Source: VHCN01 sp964589935
GTDB taxonomy: Bacteria; Verrucomicrobiota; Verrucomicrobiia; Limisphaerales; VHCN01
Direction of reading: 5' to 3'
DNA: 64,000 nt
NCBI GenBank assembly: GCA_964589935.1
Contig: CAZPVD010000004.1
Span: 186,001 to 250,000 of the forward strand
Part shown: piece after piece, positions 8,737 through 16,686 of the stretch
Position numbering within the stretch: position 1 is the first letter of the stretch
Layout of the letters: every line of letters begins with the position of its first letter
Made by a program: the position numbers and the translations under genes
The notes under the pieces: generated by a model
What the model was told of the DNA's origin: nothing
Seen by the model: the letters and a program-made list of their open reading frames with translations, nothing else
Database searches by the model: none

Positions 8737-10152
8737 CTACACAGCCAGCCGCTTTTTCCACCCAGCGATCTGACGGCGAACCTGTTTCGTGCCCGGCGCG
8801 CCGACAAGGTCGCGTGCGGCCATCGCTTCCTTCAAGTCGAAGACTTCCAGCGCGGCAGCGGTGAAGGTCTTCTCCACTGATTGCAGTTCCGCGAGTGAAA
8901 GTTCGTTCAACGCCTTGCCGGATTTCTCCGCGAGCGCGACGACCGCGCCGACGACGTGGTGCGCCTGACGGAAGGGCATTCCCTTCCGCACAAGATAGTC
9001 CGCGAGGTCGGTCGCGAGCAGCGCGGGATCGCCCGCGGCGCGCGCGCACGCGGCGGCGTTCACGGTCGTGTGGCGCAGCATCGCGGCCATGAGCTGCACG
9101 CACGCGCGCACTGTGTCGGCGGTGTCGAACAGCTGCTCCTTGTCCTCCTGCAAGTCGCGGTTGTAGGTCATCGGCAGGCCCTTGAGCAGCGTGAGCAGCG
9201 CGACGAGGTTGCCGATGACGCGCGCGGATTTTCCGCGCGTCAGCTCGGCCACGTCGGGATTTTTCTTCTGCGGCATCAACGACGAGCCGGTCGTGTAGGC
9301 GTCGGCAATCTTGATAAAGTTGAACTCGGCGCTCGCCCAAAGAATCACATCCTCCGCAAGCCGCGAAAGGTGAACGGCGAGCAACGCAGCGTCCGCACAA
9401 AATTCCACGACGAAGTCGCGATCGCTCACGGCGTCCATTGAGTTTTGTGTGAGCTGCGGGCGGCCCTTTGCATCCACGAAATCGAGCTGTTTCGCAACAA
9501 ATTCGCGGTCGAGCGGCAGGGTGGAGCCGGCAATCGCGCCGCTGCCGAGTGGGCAGACGTTGACGCGGTCAAAGCAGCCTGCAAGCCGCGCGTGATCGCG
9601 ATCAAGCATCTCGACGTAGGCGAGCAGATGATGCGCGAAGAAGACCGGTTGCGCGCGCTGCATGTGCGTGTAGCCGGGGATGACCACGCCATCGTTTTTT
9701 TCGCCGAGCTCGACGAGTGCGCGCTGCAAGTCCTGCACTTCGGCGCCGAGTGCGGCGATCTCGTCGCGCAGCCAGAGGCGCACGTCGAGTGCGACTTGGT
9801 CGTTGCGCGAACGGGCGGTGTGGAGCTTCGCCCCCGCAGGCACGCGCCGCGTCAGCTCGGCCTCGATGTTCATGTGGACGTCCTCGAGTTCGGGTTTCCA
9901 CTTGAATTTCCCCGTCTCGATTTCCGCCGCGATTTGCCGCAGACCTTTCGCGATGGCCTTGGACTCGGCCTGCGTCAGCACACCAATCTTGGCGAGCATT
10001 TCGGCATGGGCGAGGGAGCCTTGGATGTCATGCCGCCAGAGCCGCCAGTCAAACGAGACTGACTCAGAAAACGCGGCGACATCCGCGCCGGGGCCGCCGG
10101 CAAAGCGTCCGCTGCGGGACACGGGCGCGGGACTTGAACGGCTCTTTTTCAT
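8737..10152 (-). CDS. argH: Argininosuccinate lyase
   Basis: This 471-residue enzyme of the fumarase/aspartase superfamily splits argininosuccinate into arginine and fumarate, the last step of arginine synthesis. The signature GSSLMPQKKNPD (catalytic Ser loop) is intact, as are HTARSRNDQ near residue 110 and the GYTHMQRAQP block. The length is normal. ATG 10152 is preferred to an in-frame TTG six bases upstream. The stop at 8737-8739 is one base from the start of the squalene-synthase-family gene. No other arg genes are in the window. Confidence 0.94.
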   Translation of the reverse strand: MKKSRSSPAPVSRSGRFAGGPGADVAAFSESVSFDWRLWRHDIQGSLAHAEMLAKIGVLTQAESKAIAKGLRQIAAEIETGKFKWKPELEDVHMNIEAELTRRVPAGAKLHTARSRNDQVALDVRLWLRDEIAALGAEVQDLQRALVELGEKNDGVVIPGYTHMQRAQPVFFAHHLLAYVEMLDRDHARLAGCFDRVNVCPLGSGAIAGSTLPLDREFVAKQLDFVDAKGRPQLTQNSMDAVSDRDFVVEFCADAALLAVHLSRLAEDVILWASAEFNFIKIADAYTTGSSLMPQKKNPDVAELTRGKSARVIGNLVALLTLLKGLPMTYNRDLQEDKEQLFDTADTVRACVQLMAAMLRHTTVNAAACARAAGDPALLATDLADYLVRKGMPFRQAHHVVGAVVALAEKSGKALNELSLAELQSVEKTFTAAALEVFDLKEAMAARDLVGAPGTKQVRRQIAGWKKRLAV

Positions 10153-10262
10153 TCGCAAAAACCGCGCCGAATGTGCGGTGTGAGGCGGGGAAAGTCACTA
10201 TCGAAACACTCAGGGCTTCGCAGAATCAGCGGGAATTGGCGTGGTTTGGCGTTGGACTGGAT

Positions 10263-11966
10263 TCACACGACCCCGCTCGCCTCGGCCTTGCGCGGGCGCA
10301 CCGGGCCAAGCTTCACGACATTTTCCGGATCGAAATCCGTCAGCTTCAGCCAGTCCTCGGTGAGGTCGGTCGCCGGGAACAGATCATTCTCCTCATGCTC
10401 GCGGCGCAGCGCGGTGCTGAGGTCGTCGCGCGTGATTTGCGTTTCCTGTTTCGTCTCGATGGCGCGCTTGATGGCGAGGCTCTTCGCGCGCTCGACCACG
10501 GCGGCGATGATCGCGCCGCTGGCGAGGTCGCCGCGATAGAGCGCGTCCTTGCGCCCGCTGCGGTAGATGACTTCGAGAAACTGGTTCTCCGGCATGCGCG
10601 CAAAATGCTCGTCGGTGATGGTCTTGGCGAGCGCGGCCTTCGGCTCGGCCAGCGGCAGCGAGTCGCGCAGATAAATTTCGTAGATGGCCTGCGCGCCGTC
10701 GCGGTCGGGACGCTTCACGCGAATCTTCCGGTCAATGCGGCCGGGCCGCAGAATTGCCGGGTCAATCAAATCCGCGCGGTTCGACGCGAGGATGACGACG
10801 ACGTTTTGCAGCGGCTCGATGCCGTCCATCTCCGTGCAGAACATCGGCACGAGCGTGCTGAGGATGCTGTGATAGCGCCCGGCGCGGCGCGTGCCGAGAA
10901 TGCTCTCGGCCTCGTCAATGAAGAGGAACGCCAGCGCGCCGTCCCGCGCCCGCTCGCGGCATTGCGCAAAGAGGTCGCGCACCTGCCGTTCGCTCTCGCC
11001 GACCCACATGTTCAAAATCTCCGGGCCTTTGACGTGCAGGAAAAATTCCGGGTGATCTACGCCGGTCTGCCCCTTGACTTGCTGGCGCAAGTTGTAGGCG
11101 GTCGCCTTGCCGAGCAAGGTCTTTCCGCAGCCGGGCGGGCCGTGGAGCAGAAAGCCTTTCGGGACGTTGTGTTCGAAACGCTTGAACAGGTCGCGGTGCA
11201 GGAACGGTAGTTCAATGGTGTCTCGAATCGCCCGCACCGCCTCGTCCTGTCCGCCGATGGCCGACCATGGCAGTTCGGTGACGGTCTCCAGCGAGCGCTC
11301 GATGCGTTTGCCGACGCCGATGACTTCGAGCGCGACGCGCTGGTTCACGTCGAGCCGGATGTCCATGCCGGCCTTGATTTTTTCCTTTGCGAGCAGCGCC
11401 GAACGAATCAGCACGAGCGGACTCAGGCCGCTTTCCTGCCCGATGCGGAGGCGTCCATCGGAAAGCAATTCATCCACGCGCACGACCGGGCCGTTGCGGT
11501 CGAAGCCGAGTCCCTTCACGACGGCGAAGGCTTCGTTGCAGAGCACGCGCTGGCCGACTTGCAGGCTGACGAGCGGAATCGCCGGGTCCACGCGGCACAC
11601 ATAATCCACGCCGCCAAGACAGACGTGCGCCTTGTCGTTTTCCACCGGTGCGAGGAACGTGCCGACGCGGAATGCCGGCGAGCGGAGCTTCTCGATGATT
11701 TGGTCCATCTTCTCGAGCGCAACGCGCGCTTGGTCGTTCATCTCCTCCATCGCGGCGATGCGCTCGCGCAGGTAGATGAGGTCGAGAAGCGAAGAATGAC
11801 GCGGCGGGAGCTTGCTTGAGATGAGGTCAACGATCTGGAGCGTCGAGAGTTTTTCCAGCTCATCGCGCGGCAACAAGTCGTCGAGAGGAGGATAGCCTTT
11901 GTTAATTTCGCTGATGGGCTTGCTCTCTTGTGACGCCGCGCCGGGCTTCTTCTTTTGTTCAGCCAT
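10263..11966 (-). CDS. ARC/Mpa-type AAA+ ATPase (proteasome-ATPase-like)
   Basis: This 567-residue protein has the ARC/Mpa plan: a coiled coil (about 66-95), OB-type domains (about 98-220) and one AAA+ module with Walker A GPPGCGKT (276-283), Walker B FLFIDE (347-352) and arginine-finger region RPGRIDRKI. In actinobacteria this hexamer unfolds pupylated proteins into the 20S proteasome. ATG 11966 (MAEQKKK) is chosen since the frame further upstream is not protein-like and runs into the att site. The C-terminus ends in SGVV and lacks the Tyr-containing docking tail (QYL in Mpa). No prcA, prcB, pafA, dop or Pup/UBact gene is nearby. It may serve a distant UBact-like system or work alone. Confidence 0.82.
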   Translation of the reverse strand: MAEQKKKPGAASQESKPISEINKGYPPLDDLLPRDELEKLSTLQIVDLISSKLPPRHSSLLDLIYLRERIAAMEEMNDQARVALEKMDQIIEKLRSPAFRVGTFLAPVENDKAHVCLGGVDYVCRVDPAIPLVSLQVGQRVLCNEAFAVVKGLGFDRNGPVVRVDELLSDGRLRIGQESGLSPLVLIRSALLAKEKIKAGMDIRLDVNQRVALEVIGVGKRIERSLETVTELPWSAIGGQDEAVRAIRDTIELPFLHRDLFKRFEHNVPKGFLLHGPPGCGKTLLGKATAYNLRQQVKGQTGVDHPEFFLHVKGPEILNMWVGESERQVRDLFAQCRERARDGALAFLFIDEAESILGTRRAGRYHSILSTLVPMFCTEMDGIEPLQNVVVILASNRADLIDPAILRPGRIDRKIRVKRPDRDGAQAIYEIYLRDSLPLAEPKAALAKTITDEHFARMPENQFLEVIYRSGRKDALYRGDLASGAIIAAVVERAKSLAIKRAIETKQETQITRDDLSTALRREHEENDLFPATDLTEDWLKLTDFDPENVVKLGPVRPRKAEASGVV

Positions 11967-12064
11967 GACGGGAGTGTAGCGCAGGATGGTCGGAATGCAA
12001 ACGCGCCTTCGCGCGCAGGACTGAAGCCAGGAACGTGGCTCGAAACTCCTTGGAAACCTAGAAG

Positions 12065-12099
12065 ATGGCGGAGAGAGGGGGATTAGAACCCCCGATACG
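12065..12099 (-). repeat. att site, displaced tRNA-Ser 3' end (integrative element left end)
   Basis: These 35 bp match 34 of 35 positions of the 3' end of the intact tRNA-Ser gene (21014-21048), in the same orientation. The single difference lies in the T-loop (TTCTAA here, TTCGAA in the intact gene on the tRNA strand). This is the expected duplicate core made when a tyrosine-recombinase element integrates into a tRNA 3' end: the element restores the tRNA at one junction and leaves the old 3' fragment here. The integrase gene starts 104 bp inside this end. Confidence 0.88.
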
Positions 12100-12152
12100 C
12101 TTCCCCCGAACAAATACGCTGTTTTACAGTGGTTTTCACTATGTTGAATTGT

Positions 12153-12188
12153 CTTGAGCGATAGTTATTGCATACGTTTGCATACGGT
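12153..12188 (+). repeat. Subterminal repeat, left (tandem GCATACG)
   Basis: The stretch holds cttgagcgatag (12153-12164), then two tandem GCATACG words 10 bp apart (within 12168-12188). A matching pair, cttgagcgacag plus two GCATACG words 11 bp apart, lies near the other end (20890-20950). Such direct repeats flanking att cores are typical arm-type binding sites for integrase or excisionase. They lie just upstream of the integrase start, so they could also control it. Confidence 0.55.
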
Positions 12189-12202
12189 GCAACACTTTTC
12201 GC

Positions 12203-13360
12203 ATGGCTTGGCTGTATCAGCGAAATGACTCGCGCCACTGGTGGATTGGCTGGCGCGTGGGCCGGAAGTCCTTTTTCCGCAGCACCGGCACGCAGGACAG
12301 GGCCGAGGCCGAAAGGCAGCTCGCACAGGTGCGCGCCATGTTCGAGTCGCACAAGGCCAAGAGCCTTTCGCTCGACGTTTATGAATCCCTCACCGGCAGG
12401 AGCCTTCCCAAGAAATCTCTCGACGATGCGTTGCAAGACTGGCTCGACGAATGTCAGAGCACCACTTCACACGAGACGGCGGAACGGTATCGCACCGTTG
12501 CCGATGCCTTCCGCGAATCGCTCGGCGCAAATGAGAACTGGCCGCTTCTTTCGGACATCACCGCCGAGCACATCCGCACTTTCCTCGTTGGCCGTCGGAA
12601 AAATCGCGACGCGAGCACGGTCAACCTTGAGCGCAAGATTCTCTCGGTCTTTTTCAAGCGCGCGAAGGACAACCATCTGCTCAAGGCCAGCCCGTCCGAT
12701 GCCGTGAAGCCTTTCAAGCCCGGCCGTGGCGAGAAGCAGGAGCGCCGCGACTTCACCCTCGCAGAGCTTCGGGACATCTACAGGAAGGCCGATGCGCTCG
12801 GCGACTTCTGGCGTTACCTCACACTGGCCGGGACTTACAGCGGGCAGCGCATGGGCGATTTGATCTGCCTCGTGTGGGGCGCGGTGGACTTTAATGAAAA
12901 CGTCATCAAGCTGGCCCAGCGCAAGACCGGCAAGACGGTGAAGGTGCCAGTGCATCCCGCATTGCGCGCCTTGTTGCTCAAGCTGCGCGTGAAAGCCGGA
13001 CGCGCGGCGAAGCCGGAAGATTTTATCTGGCCGGACGAAGCCTCGGATTATCACGAGCGCGGGGCGGGGAAGTTTAGCAACACCTTTTACGACCGCATCC
13101 TCGTGCCGTGCGGCATCATGCCGCCCCGCTCGCACAAGGGCGTGAGGCAGGGCCGTGATGCGAAGCGAAATGCCTCGCCGGTTTCGTTTCATTCGCTGCG
13201 CCACAGCTTCGTGACGCTGCTTCAGGTTGCCGGCGGATCGAAGGCCGTGGCGCGTGAACTGGCCGGCCATTCGAGCGACACCGTGAACGACATCTACACG
13301 CATTTGCCGGTCGAAATGCTCGCGGACGCCATCAACAAACTGCCGGAGGTGACGAAGTGA
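12203..13360 (+). CDS. int: Tyrosine recombinase/integrase
   Basis: This 385-residue phage-type integrase begins 104 bp inside the left att core. It has an N-terminal arm-binding-like region, a SAM-like core-binding domain (about 72-165) and a catalytic domain with the full set of residues: Arg216 (SGQRMGDL), Lys244 (RKTGK), His330 and Arg333 (HSLRHS), His356 (AGHSS) and nucleophile Tyr365 (DIYTHL). It would join and excise the element at tRNA-Ser. The stop overlaps the next gene (GTGA at 13357), which is unusual for an integrase and couples the downstream protein to it. Confidence 0.93.
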   Translation: MAWLYQRNDSRHWWIGWRVGRKSFFRSTGTQDRAEAERQLAQVRAMFESHKAKSLSLDVYESLTGRSLPKKSLDDALQDWLDECQSTTSHETAERYRTVADAFRESLGANENWPLLSDITAEHIRTFLVGRRKNRDASTVNLERKILSVFFKRAKDNHLLKASPSDAVKPFKPGRGEKQERRDFTLAELRDIYRKADALGDFWRYLTLAGTYSGQRMGDLICLVWGAVDFNENVIKLAQRKTGKTVKVPVHPALRALLLKLRVKAGRAAKPEDFIWPDEASDYHERGAGKFSNTFYDRILVPCGIMPPRSHKGVRQGRDAKRNASPVSFHSLRHSFVTLLQVAGGSKAVARELAGHSSDTVNDIYTHLPVEMLADAINKLPEVTK

Positions 13361-14049
13361 AATCGAAGCCGGGCAAGGCCGCGCGCTCGCCGGAAGCAAA
13401 GGCGGCGGCAATTCGCAAATACCTGCTGGATACGTGGGACGAGCGCGAGAAGCGCCGTAAGCCAGCCTCTCAGACCGAAATCGCTCAACACATTCGGGCG
13501 CAAGCCGTGTTCCCGCCGCGGCGAGAGAAGGGGCAGACTTACGCGGCCCGCGTTGAAGCGGTCTTCAAGTTTTTTCTCCTCTGGCCGGACAGGACGCTTG
13601 CCGAGCCGTTTGTCAAAGCGGTGATTGCCGAGGCCGCCGCGCGGGACGATCAAAAGTTTTTCCGCAAGCTGGGCCGGGTGCTCGAATCACCCGCGATTCA
13701 TCCCGACGATCCCGCGAAGCAGGACGATAACATCGGGCGCAAAAACCTCATTAAGTATTGGGAAAAACCGCCGCCGCTGAAAGGTTTTCCGCCGCTCTCA
13801 CGCATGACGTTGCGGGGCCGGGTCGCCGTGTTGAATACGCTGGCAAAGCAAGTCGCGAAAGTCGGAAATCAAATTGTGCTCCGCGCAGTCGTCACGGCCG
13901 CCGCAGTTTCGGCCTGGCAGAACGATCTTCAATTCAAAGCGCCCCGCAAATTCTCAGAGCTTCAAGACGCCGAATTTCTACCATACGAAGGCGGTGCGCG
14001 GCTGATTGAATTTTCCCGAACCGTTCCCCGTTCATCGTCGAAGTTGTGA
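13357..14049 (+). CDS. Unknown protein coupled to integrase
   Basis: This 230-residue protein starts at GTG 13357 inside the integrase stop. It is basic at the N-terminus and at the middle, is predicted to be mainly helical, and has no signal peptide or membrane segment. The segment SQTEIAQHIRAQAVF (near 44-58) could be a helix-turn-helix. I recognise no family. Translational coupling to the integrase suggests a job in mobility or its control, such as a recombination accessory protein or a regulator, but nothing in the sequence proves this. Confidence 0.6.
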   Translation: MKSKPGKAARSPEAKAAAIRKYLLDTWDEREKRRKPASQTEIAQHIRAQAVFPPRREKGQTYAARVEAVFKFFLLWPDRTLAEPFVKAVIAEAAARDDQKFFRKLGRVLESPAIHPDDPAKQDDNIGRKNLIKYWEKPPPLKGFPPLSRMTLRGRVAVLNTLAKQVAKVGNQIVLRAVVTAAAVSAWQNDLQFKAPRKFSELQDAEFLPYEGGARLIEFSRTVPRSSSKL

Positions 14050-14082
14050 GTCTTGATTTGTGTTGAACTGTGGGCAGTCACA

Positions 14083-14316
14083 ATGACTGCGACACAATCT
14101 AACACGATGGGCGGATTTGATTTGATCCGCATTTCCCGCAGTAAGTCTGAGGTCGGAATTTGTCCGAACACGGTTCGTGCTTACGGCCGGCTCGGATTGC
14201 GAATCCATCACGTCGGCAAGGCGACGTTCTTCTCGCGCACCGAGCTTGCGAACCTCATCACCAGCGGCGTGCTCGCCACGGCGATGAAGGCCGCCGCAAA
14301 GCGAGGTGCGGAGTGA
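14083..14316 (+). CDS. Small helix-turn-helix protein (excisionase/AlpA-like)
   Basis: This 77-residue protein contains a short MerR/excisionase-like winged helix: SEVGICPNTVRAYGRLGLRI (22-41), then a hairpin and FFSRTELANLI (49-59). The pattern of a helix-turn-helix followed by a short wing ending in a Ser/Thr-Arg-x-Glu-Leu helix is typical of AlpA/Xis-type DNA-binding proteins, which in satellites and prophages control excision. ATG 14083 is chosen over a TTG at 14053 that would add ten unconserved residues. The stop overlaps the next small gene (GTGA at 14313). Confidence 0.62.
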   Translation: MTATQSNTMGGFDLIRISRSKSEVGICPNTVRAYGRLGLRIHHVGKATFFSRTELANLITSGVLATAMKAAAKRGAE

Positions 14317-14441
14317 AACCCCGCAAAGTCCGCCGCATGGCCGCGAAAATTGACCGCGCCGTCGCGCATGGCTGGAAGCGCGGTTTGGGCAGGATCGGCG
14401 AATTTTCACGCCGCCGCCGCGCGGCGCGGAGGTGGATGTGA
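14313..14441 (+). CDS. Very small basic protein (42 aa)
   Basis: This 42-codon frame starts at GTG 14313 in the stop of the helix-turn-helix gene and ends in the start of the winged-helix gene (GTGA overlap with 14438). It is very rich in Arg and Lys (KPRKVRR at the start, RRRRAARRW at the end), so it would bind nucleic acid if made. The double overlap fits the packing of the whole operon and is the main support. No family is recognised and the frame could be non-coding. Confidence 0.4.
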   Translation: MKPRKVRRMAAKIDRAVAHGWKRGLGRIGEFSRRRRAARRWM

Positions 14442-15169
14442 GCGTGAAAAATCGTCGCACGATTCGAGACGCGCCTTTTTGCTGGCAGTCGAAGGCCGCG
14501 CTCCGGCGCATCCGCCAGGCGTGTGATCGGACGCCGGAAGAAACAGCTTCAGCCGTCGCCGTGTATGTGGCGCTCACCGAAATCGCCAGCGATGAGCAGG
14601 CCGAGTCGTTCACCAAACCCCAATCGGACATTTCCGCTTTGGCCGGCGTTTCCGTTCGGACGGTTCAACGGCGATTGGAGTTGCTGGCCGCCATCAAACT
14701 TGTGGACGTGTCCACGCCTGAGCTTCGCGCGTGGTCAACTTACACACTGCTTCCGTTCGGACACAATGACGCAACGCAGCGACACAATGGCGTTGCGTTA
14801 CGCCAACCCGCGAAACAAGCCCCGTGTCGTGCAACTAAGAACAAATTAGAAGAATCTTTTGAACAAGGCGGAGAACACGATGAACGAACAAGGGATCGTT
14901 CATCGCTTCATCGCCCTTCGGCTTTCAGGGATGAAAACCGGGAAGCGCGGCTTATGGGCGAGCTGACTGAACTGCTCGGCCTTGACGAAATGAAACGTGC
15001 GGGCGGAAGCTGGCGTGTCCATTGGGTGAGGAAACATCCTGAACTTACGGAGCGGGCGATTGCCGAGTTGCGCGCCGCCGTCCGCGAGCGGGACATCGTC
15101 AACCGCGCGGCATGGTTCACCGACCTGCTTAAACGCTGGCGAGCGGACAAGCCCGCCATCATCCCATGA
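14438..15169 (+). CDS. Winged-helix protein, phage replication-initiator/helicase-loader-like
   Basis: This ~243-residue protein probably starts at GTG 14438, inside the preceding stop (alternatives GTG 14432 and 14444). Residues about 50-105 form a winged helix: DISALAGVSVRTVQRRLELL is the recognition unit. A charged linker follows, and the C-terminus (VKxx-free helical block ending WFTDLLKRWRAD) resembles the tail of phage O-like or DnaT-like replication proteins. With the nuclease and SSB-tailed protein that follow it would form a small replication or recombination module. It could instead be a transcription regulator. It overlaps the nuclease start (ATGA at 15166). Confidence 0.5.
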   Translation: MSVKNRRTIRDAPFCWQSKAALRRIRQACDRTPEETASAVAVYVALTEIASDEQAESFTKPQSDISALAGVSVRTVQRRLELLAAIKLVDVSTPELRAWSTYTLLPFGHNDATQRHNGVALRQPAKQAPCRATKNKLEESFEQGGEHDERTRDRSSLHRPSAFRDENREARLMGELTELLGLDEMKRAGGSWRVHWVRKHPELTERAIAELRAAVRERDIVNRAAWFTDLLKRWRADKPAIIP

Positions 15170-15594
15170 ATTCGCGCAACAAGGGAAAAGTTGGCGAACG
15201 CGAGTTCGCAAAGTTCCTCCGTAGCCACGGCTTCGCGGCCCGGCGCGGTGTCCAGTATCACGGCGGCGAGGATTCGCCGGACATTTGCTGCGCCGATCTG
15301 CCGTATCACGTCGAGGTCAAGCGGGTCGAACGGCTCAACCTCCGCGACGCCGTCGCCCAGGCGGCGGGTGATTCGCGCGGCAAACCGTGGCTTGTGGCGC
15401 ACCGCTGGAATCTCGGCCCGTGGCTCGTCACCCTCCGCGCGGAGGATTTTCTCGCCCTCGTCCGCGAGGCGCGTCCGCCGGCATCGCCCGGCCCTCAACC
15501 CGAAACCGATTTGGCCGTGCCGCCCGCACCTTGTGGTGCGGATCATTCGGCTGGCCGAAACCGCAGACAAACAAACAACCCGACACGCACATGA
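15166..15594 (+). CDS. PDDEXK-type nuclease (phage Holliday-junction-resolvase/VRR-like)
   Basis: This 142-residue protein has the small PDDEXK core: NKGKVGEREFAKFLRSHGF (helix 1 with the Glu of motif I), then SPDI (Asp) and YHVEVKRVE (the E-x-K triad) at about 45-60. The last ~35 residues are Pro-rich and likely disordered. Nucleases of this kind in phages and satellites cut branched DNA during replication or recombination. It sits between the winged-helix gene (ATGA overlap) and the SSB-tailed gene (ATGA overlap at 15591), which supports a replication role. Confidence 0.68.
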   Translation: MNSRNKGKVGEREFAKFLRSHGFAARRGVQYHGGEDSPDICCADLPYHVEVKRVERLNLRDAVAQAAGDSRGKPWLVAHRWNLGPWLVTLRAEDFLALVREARPPASPGPQPETDLAVPPAPCGADHSAGRNRRQTNNPTRT

Positions 15595-16016
15595 AACTCG
15601 CCGAACTGTATCCATCGAAGTGGCTCAAAGCCGCTGACCTCGAAGGCCAGCAACGCCTCGTCACCATTGAAGCCGTGAAGCTCGAAACCGTCGAGGACGG
15701 CAAGCCGCCCAAGCCCGTGATCGCCCTGCGCGGCCTCACGCAAGGGCTGGTGCTCAACAAGGTCAACGCGACCACGCTTGCCGGCTTCCTGGGCGATGAT
15801 ACCGACCATTGGCCGGGGCAGCGCATCGTCATTTTTCCGACGCAGGCGACGTTCAAAGCCGAGCTGGTGGACTGCATCCGTGTCCGCCAGCCCAAGCCGC
15901 AGCCCGCGCCCGCCGCACCTCGCCCGCCTGCCCCGGTCCCGCAGCGTCCGGGCAAGCCCGTCGGGGAATTGCCCGCGCCGTTGCCTGTCCCGAATGAGGA
16001 CGACGTGCCTTTTTGA
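15591..16016 (+). CDS. OB-like protein with SSB-type acidic tail
   Basis: This 141-residue protein has a beta-rich N-terminal domain (1-102) containing the block GLVLNKVNATTLAGFLGDDT and a GQRIVIFPT strand, which is shared by many small phage proteins. A Pro-rich linker (105-130) follows, and it ends in EDDVPF. The linker plus acidic tip copies the C-terminal peptide of single-stranded-DNA-binding proteins (DDDIPF in E. coli), which recruits repair and replication proteins. I infer a single-strand-binding or recombination-mediator protein for the element. It starts in the stop of the nuclease gene (ATGA). Confidence 0.55.
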   Translation: MKLAELYPSKWLKAADLEGQQRLVTIEAVKLETVEDGKPPKPVIALRGLTQGLVLNKVNATTLAGFLGDDTDHWPGQRIVIFPTQATFKAELVDCIRVRQPKPQPAPAAPRPPAPVPQRPGKPVGELPAPLPVPNEDDVPF

Positions 16017-16067
16017 ATCCGTGAACACCAGGCGACACTTGCCTTCAAAGGAATATGTTCACAGTGC

Positions 16068-16095
16068 GGACGTATGCCAACGCTGGCATACGTCC
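16068..16095. promoter_or_regulatory. Perfect 12-bp palindrome in the element
   Basis: The arms ggacgtatgcca (16068-16079) and tggcatacgtcc (16084-16095) are perfect inverted repeats with a 4-bp centre. They lie in the 196-bp gap between the SSB-tailed gene and the terminase-small-subunit-like gene. The arms contain the GCATACG word that is repeated near both ends of the element. It may be an operator for the downstream block, a terminase or replication recognition site, or a hairpin. Confidence 0.6.
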
Positions 16096-16212
16096 ACCAC
16101 CCCCACAAGGAATCTATTCACCACCCGCCGGAAACGGGTTACCGACGCGTGCGATGTTTGTCTATGAACGATTTGAAAAACCCTTGTTCCACCACAACGA
16201 CCCCGTGATTTG

Positions 16213-16686
16213 ATGAAAAAGCCCGCAAAAAAGCAACCTTCAAACCTCACCGTCAACGCGCTGGCCGCGCAATTCGGCTTCGACCGCCGGACGATTCGCA
16301 AACGGCTGACGGATGCCGGCTTCTACCCACCTTCAGGGCATCCTCGCGCCCGCGTGCTCGAAGCCATTCAGCCGGCGGGTGAACCCGGCGGCAGCAGCAG
16401 CAAGTCTGCGCTGGAACGCCGCCGGCTGCGTTTGCAATGCGCGCGGCTTGAAGTCGCCCTAGCCCGCGAACGTGGCGAAGTGCTCTCCGTGGAAACCGGC
16501 GAGGCGATGCTGGCGGAGCTGGGGTCAACGATCATGTCGCTGTTGCGGCAGAAGCTCGAAAATGAGTGGCCGGTTTCATGCGCGGGCTTGGAGCCGGCGG
16601 AAATCCGGGTGAAGGGCAAGGCGCTGGTGGACGACATCGCCGGCCGGTTGCAAAAGGCCGTGGAACCGTGGGAGACGAAACCATGA
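16213..16686 (+). CDS. Nu1-like terminase small subunit
   Basis: This 157-residue protein has an N-terminal helix-turn-helix (LAAQFGFDRRTIRKRLTDAG, about 15-34), a short linker and a C-terminal helical domain with the RLEVALARERGEVLSVE block typical of Nu1/DNA-packaging proteins. Terminase small subunits bind the pac or cos site and hand DNA to the large subunit. No large subunit is present, which in satellites means that the helper phage motor is redirected. ATG 16213 follows a run of weak upstream sequence, and the stop overlaps the next gene (ATGA at 16683). It begins a second gene block after the palindrome. Confidence 0.6.
   Translation: MKKPAKKQPSNLTVNALAAQFGFDRRTIRKRLTDAGFYPPSGHPRARVLEAIQPAGEPGGSSSKSALERRRLRLQCARLEVALARERGEVLSVETGEAMLAELGSTIMSLLRQKLENEWPVSCAGLEPAEIRVKGKALVDDIAGRLQKAVEPWETKP

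Noticed and set aside
10159..12064. Pup/UBact or proteasome subunit gene near the ARC-like ATPase
   Set aside because: No small C-terminal-Gln/Glu frame or protease-fold gene was seen on either strand here.
12065..12099. A second tRNA-Ser gene
   Set aside because: Only the 3' 35 bp are present, with a T-loop change; there is no 5' half, so it is a duplicate core and not a gene.
16021..16167. A 48-codon GTG frame in the gap of the element
   Set aside because: It covers the palindrome, has no overlap with neighbours and no protein-like pattern.
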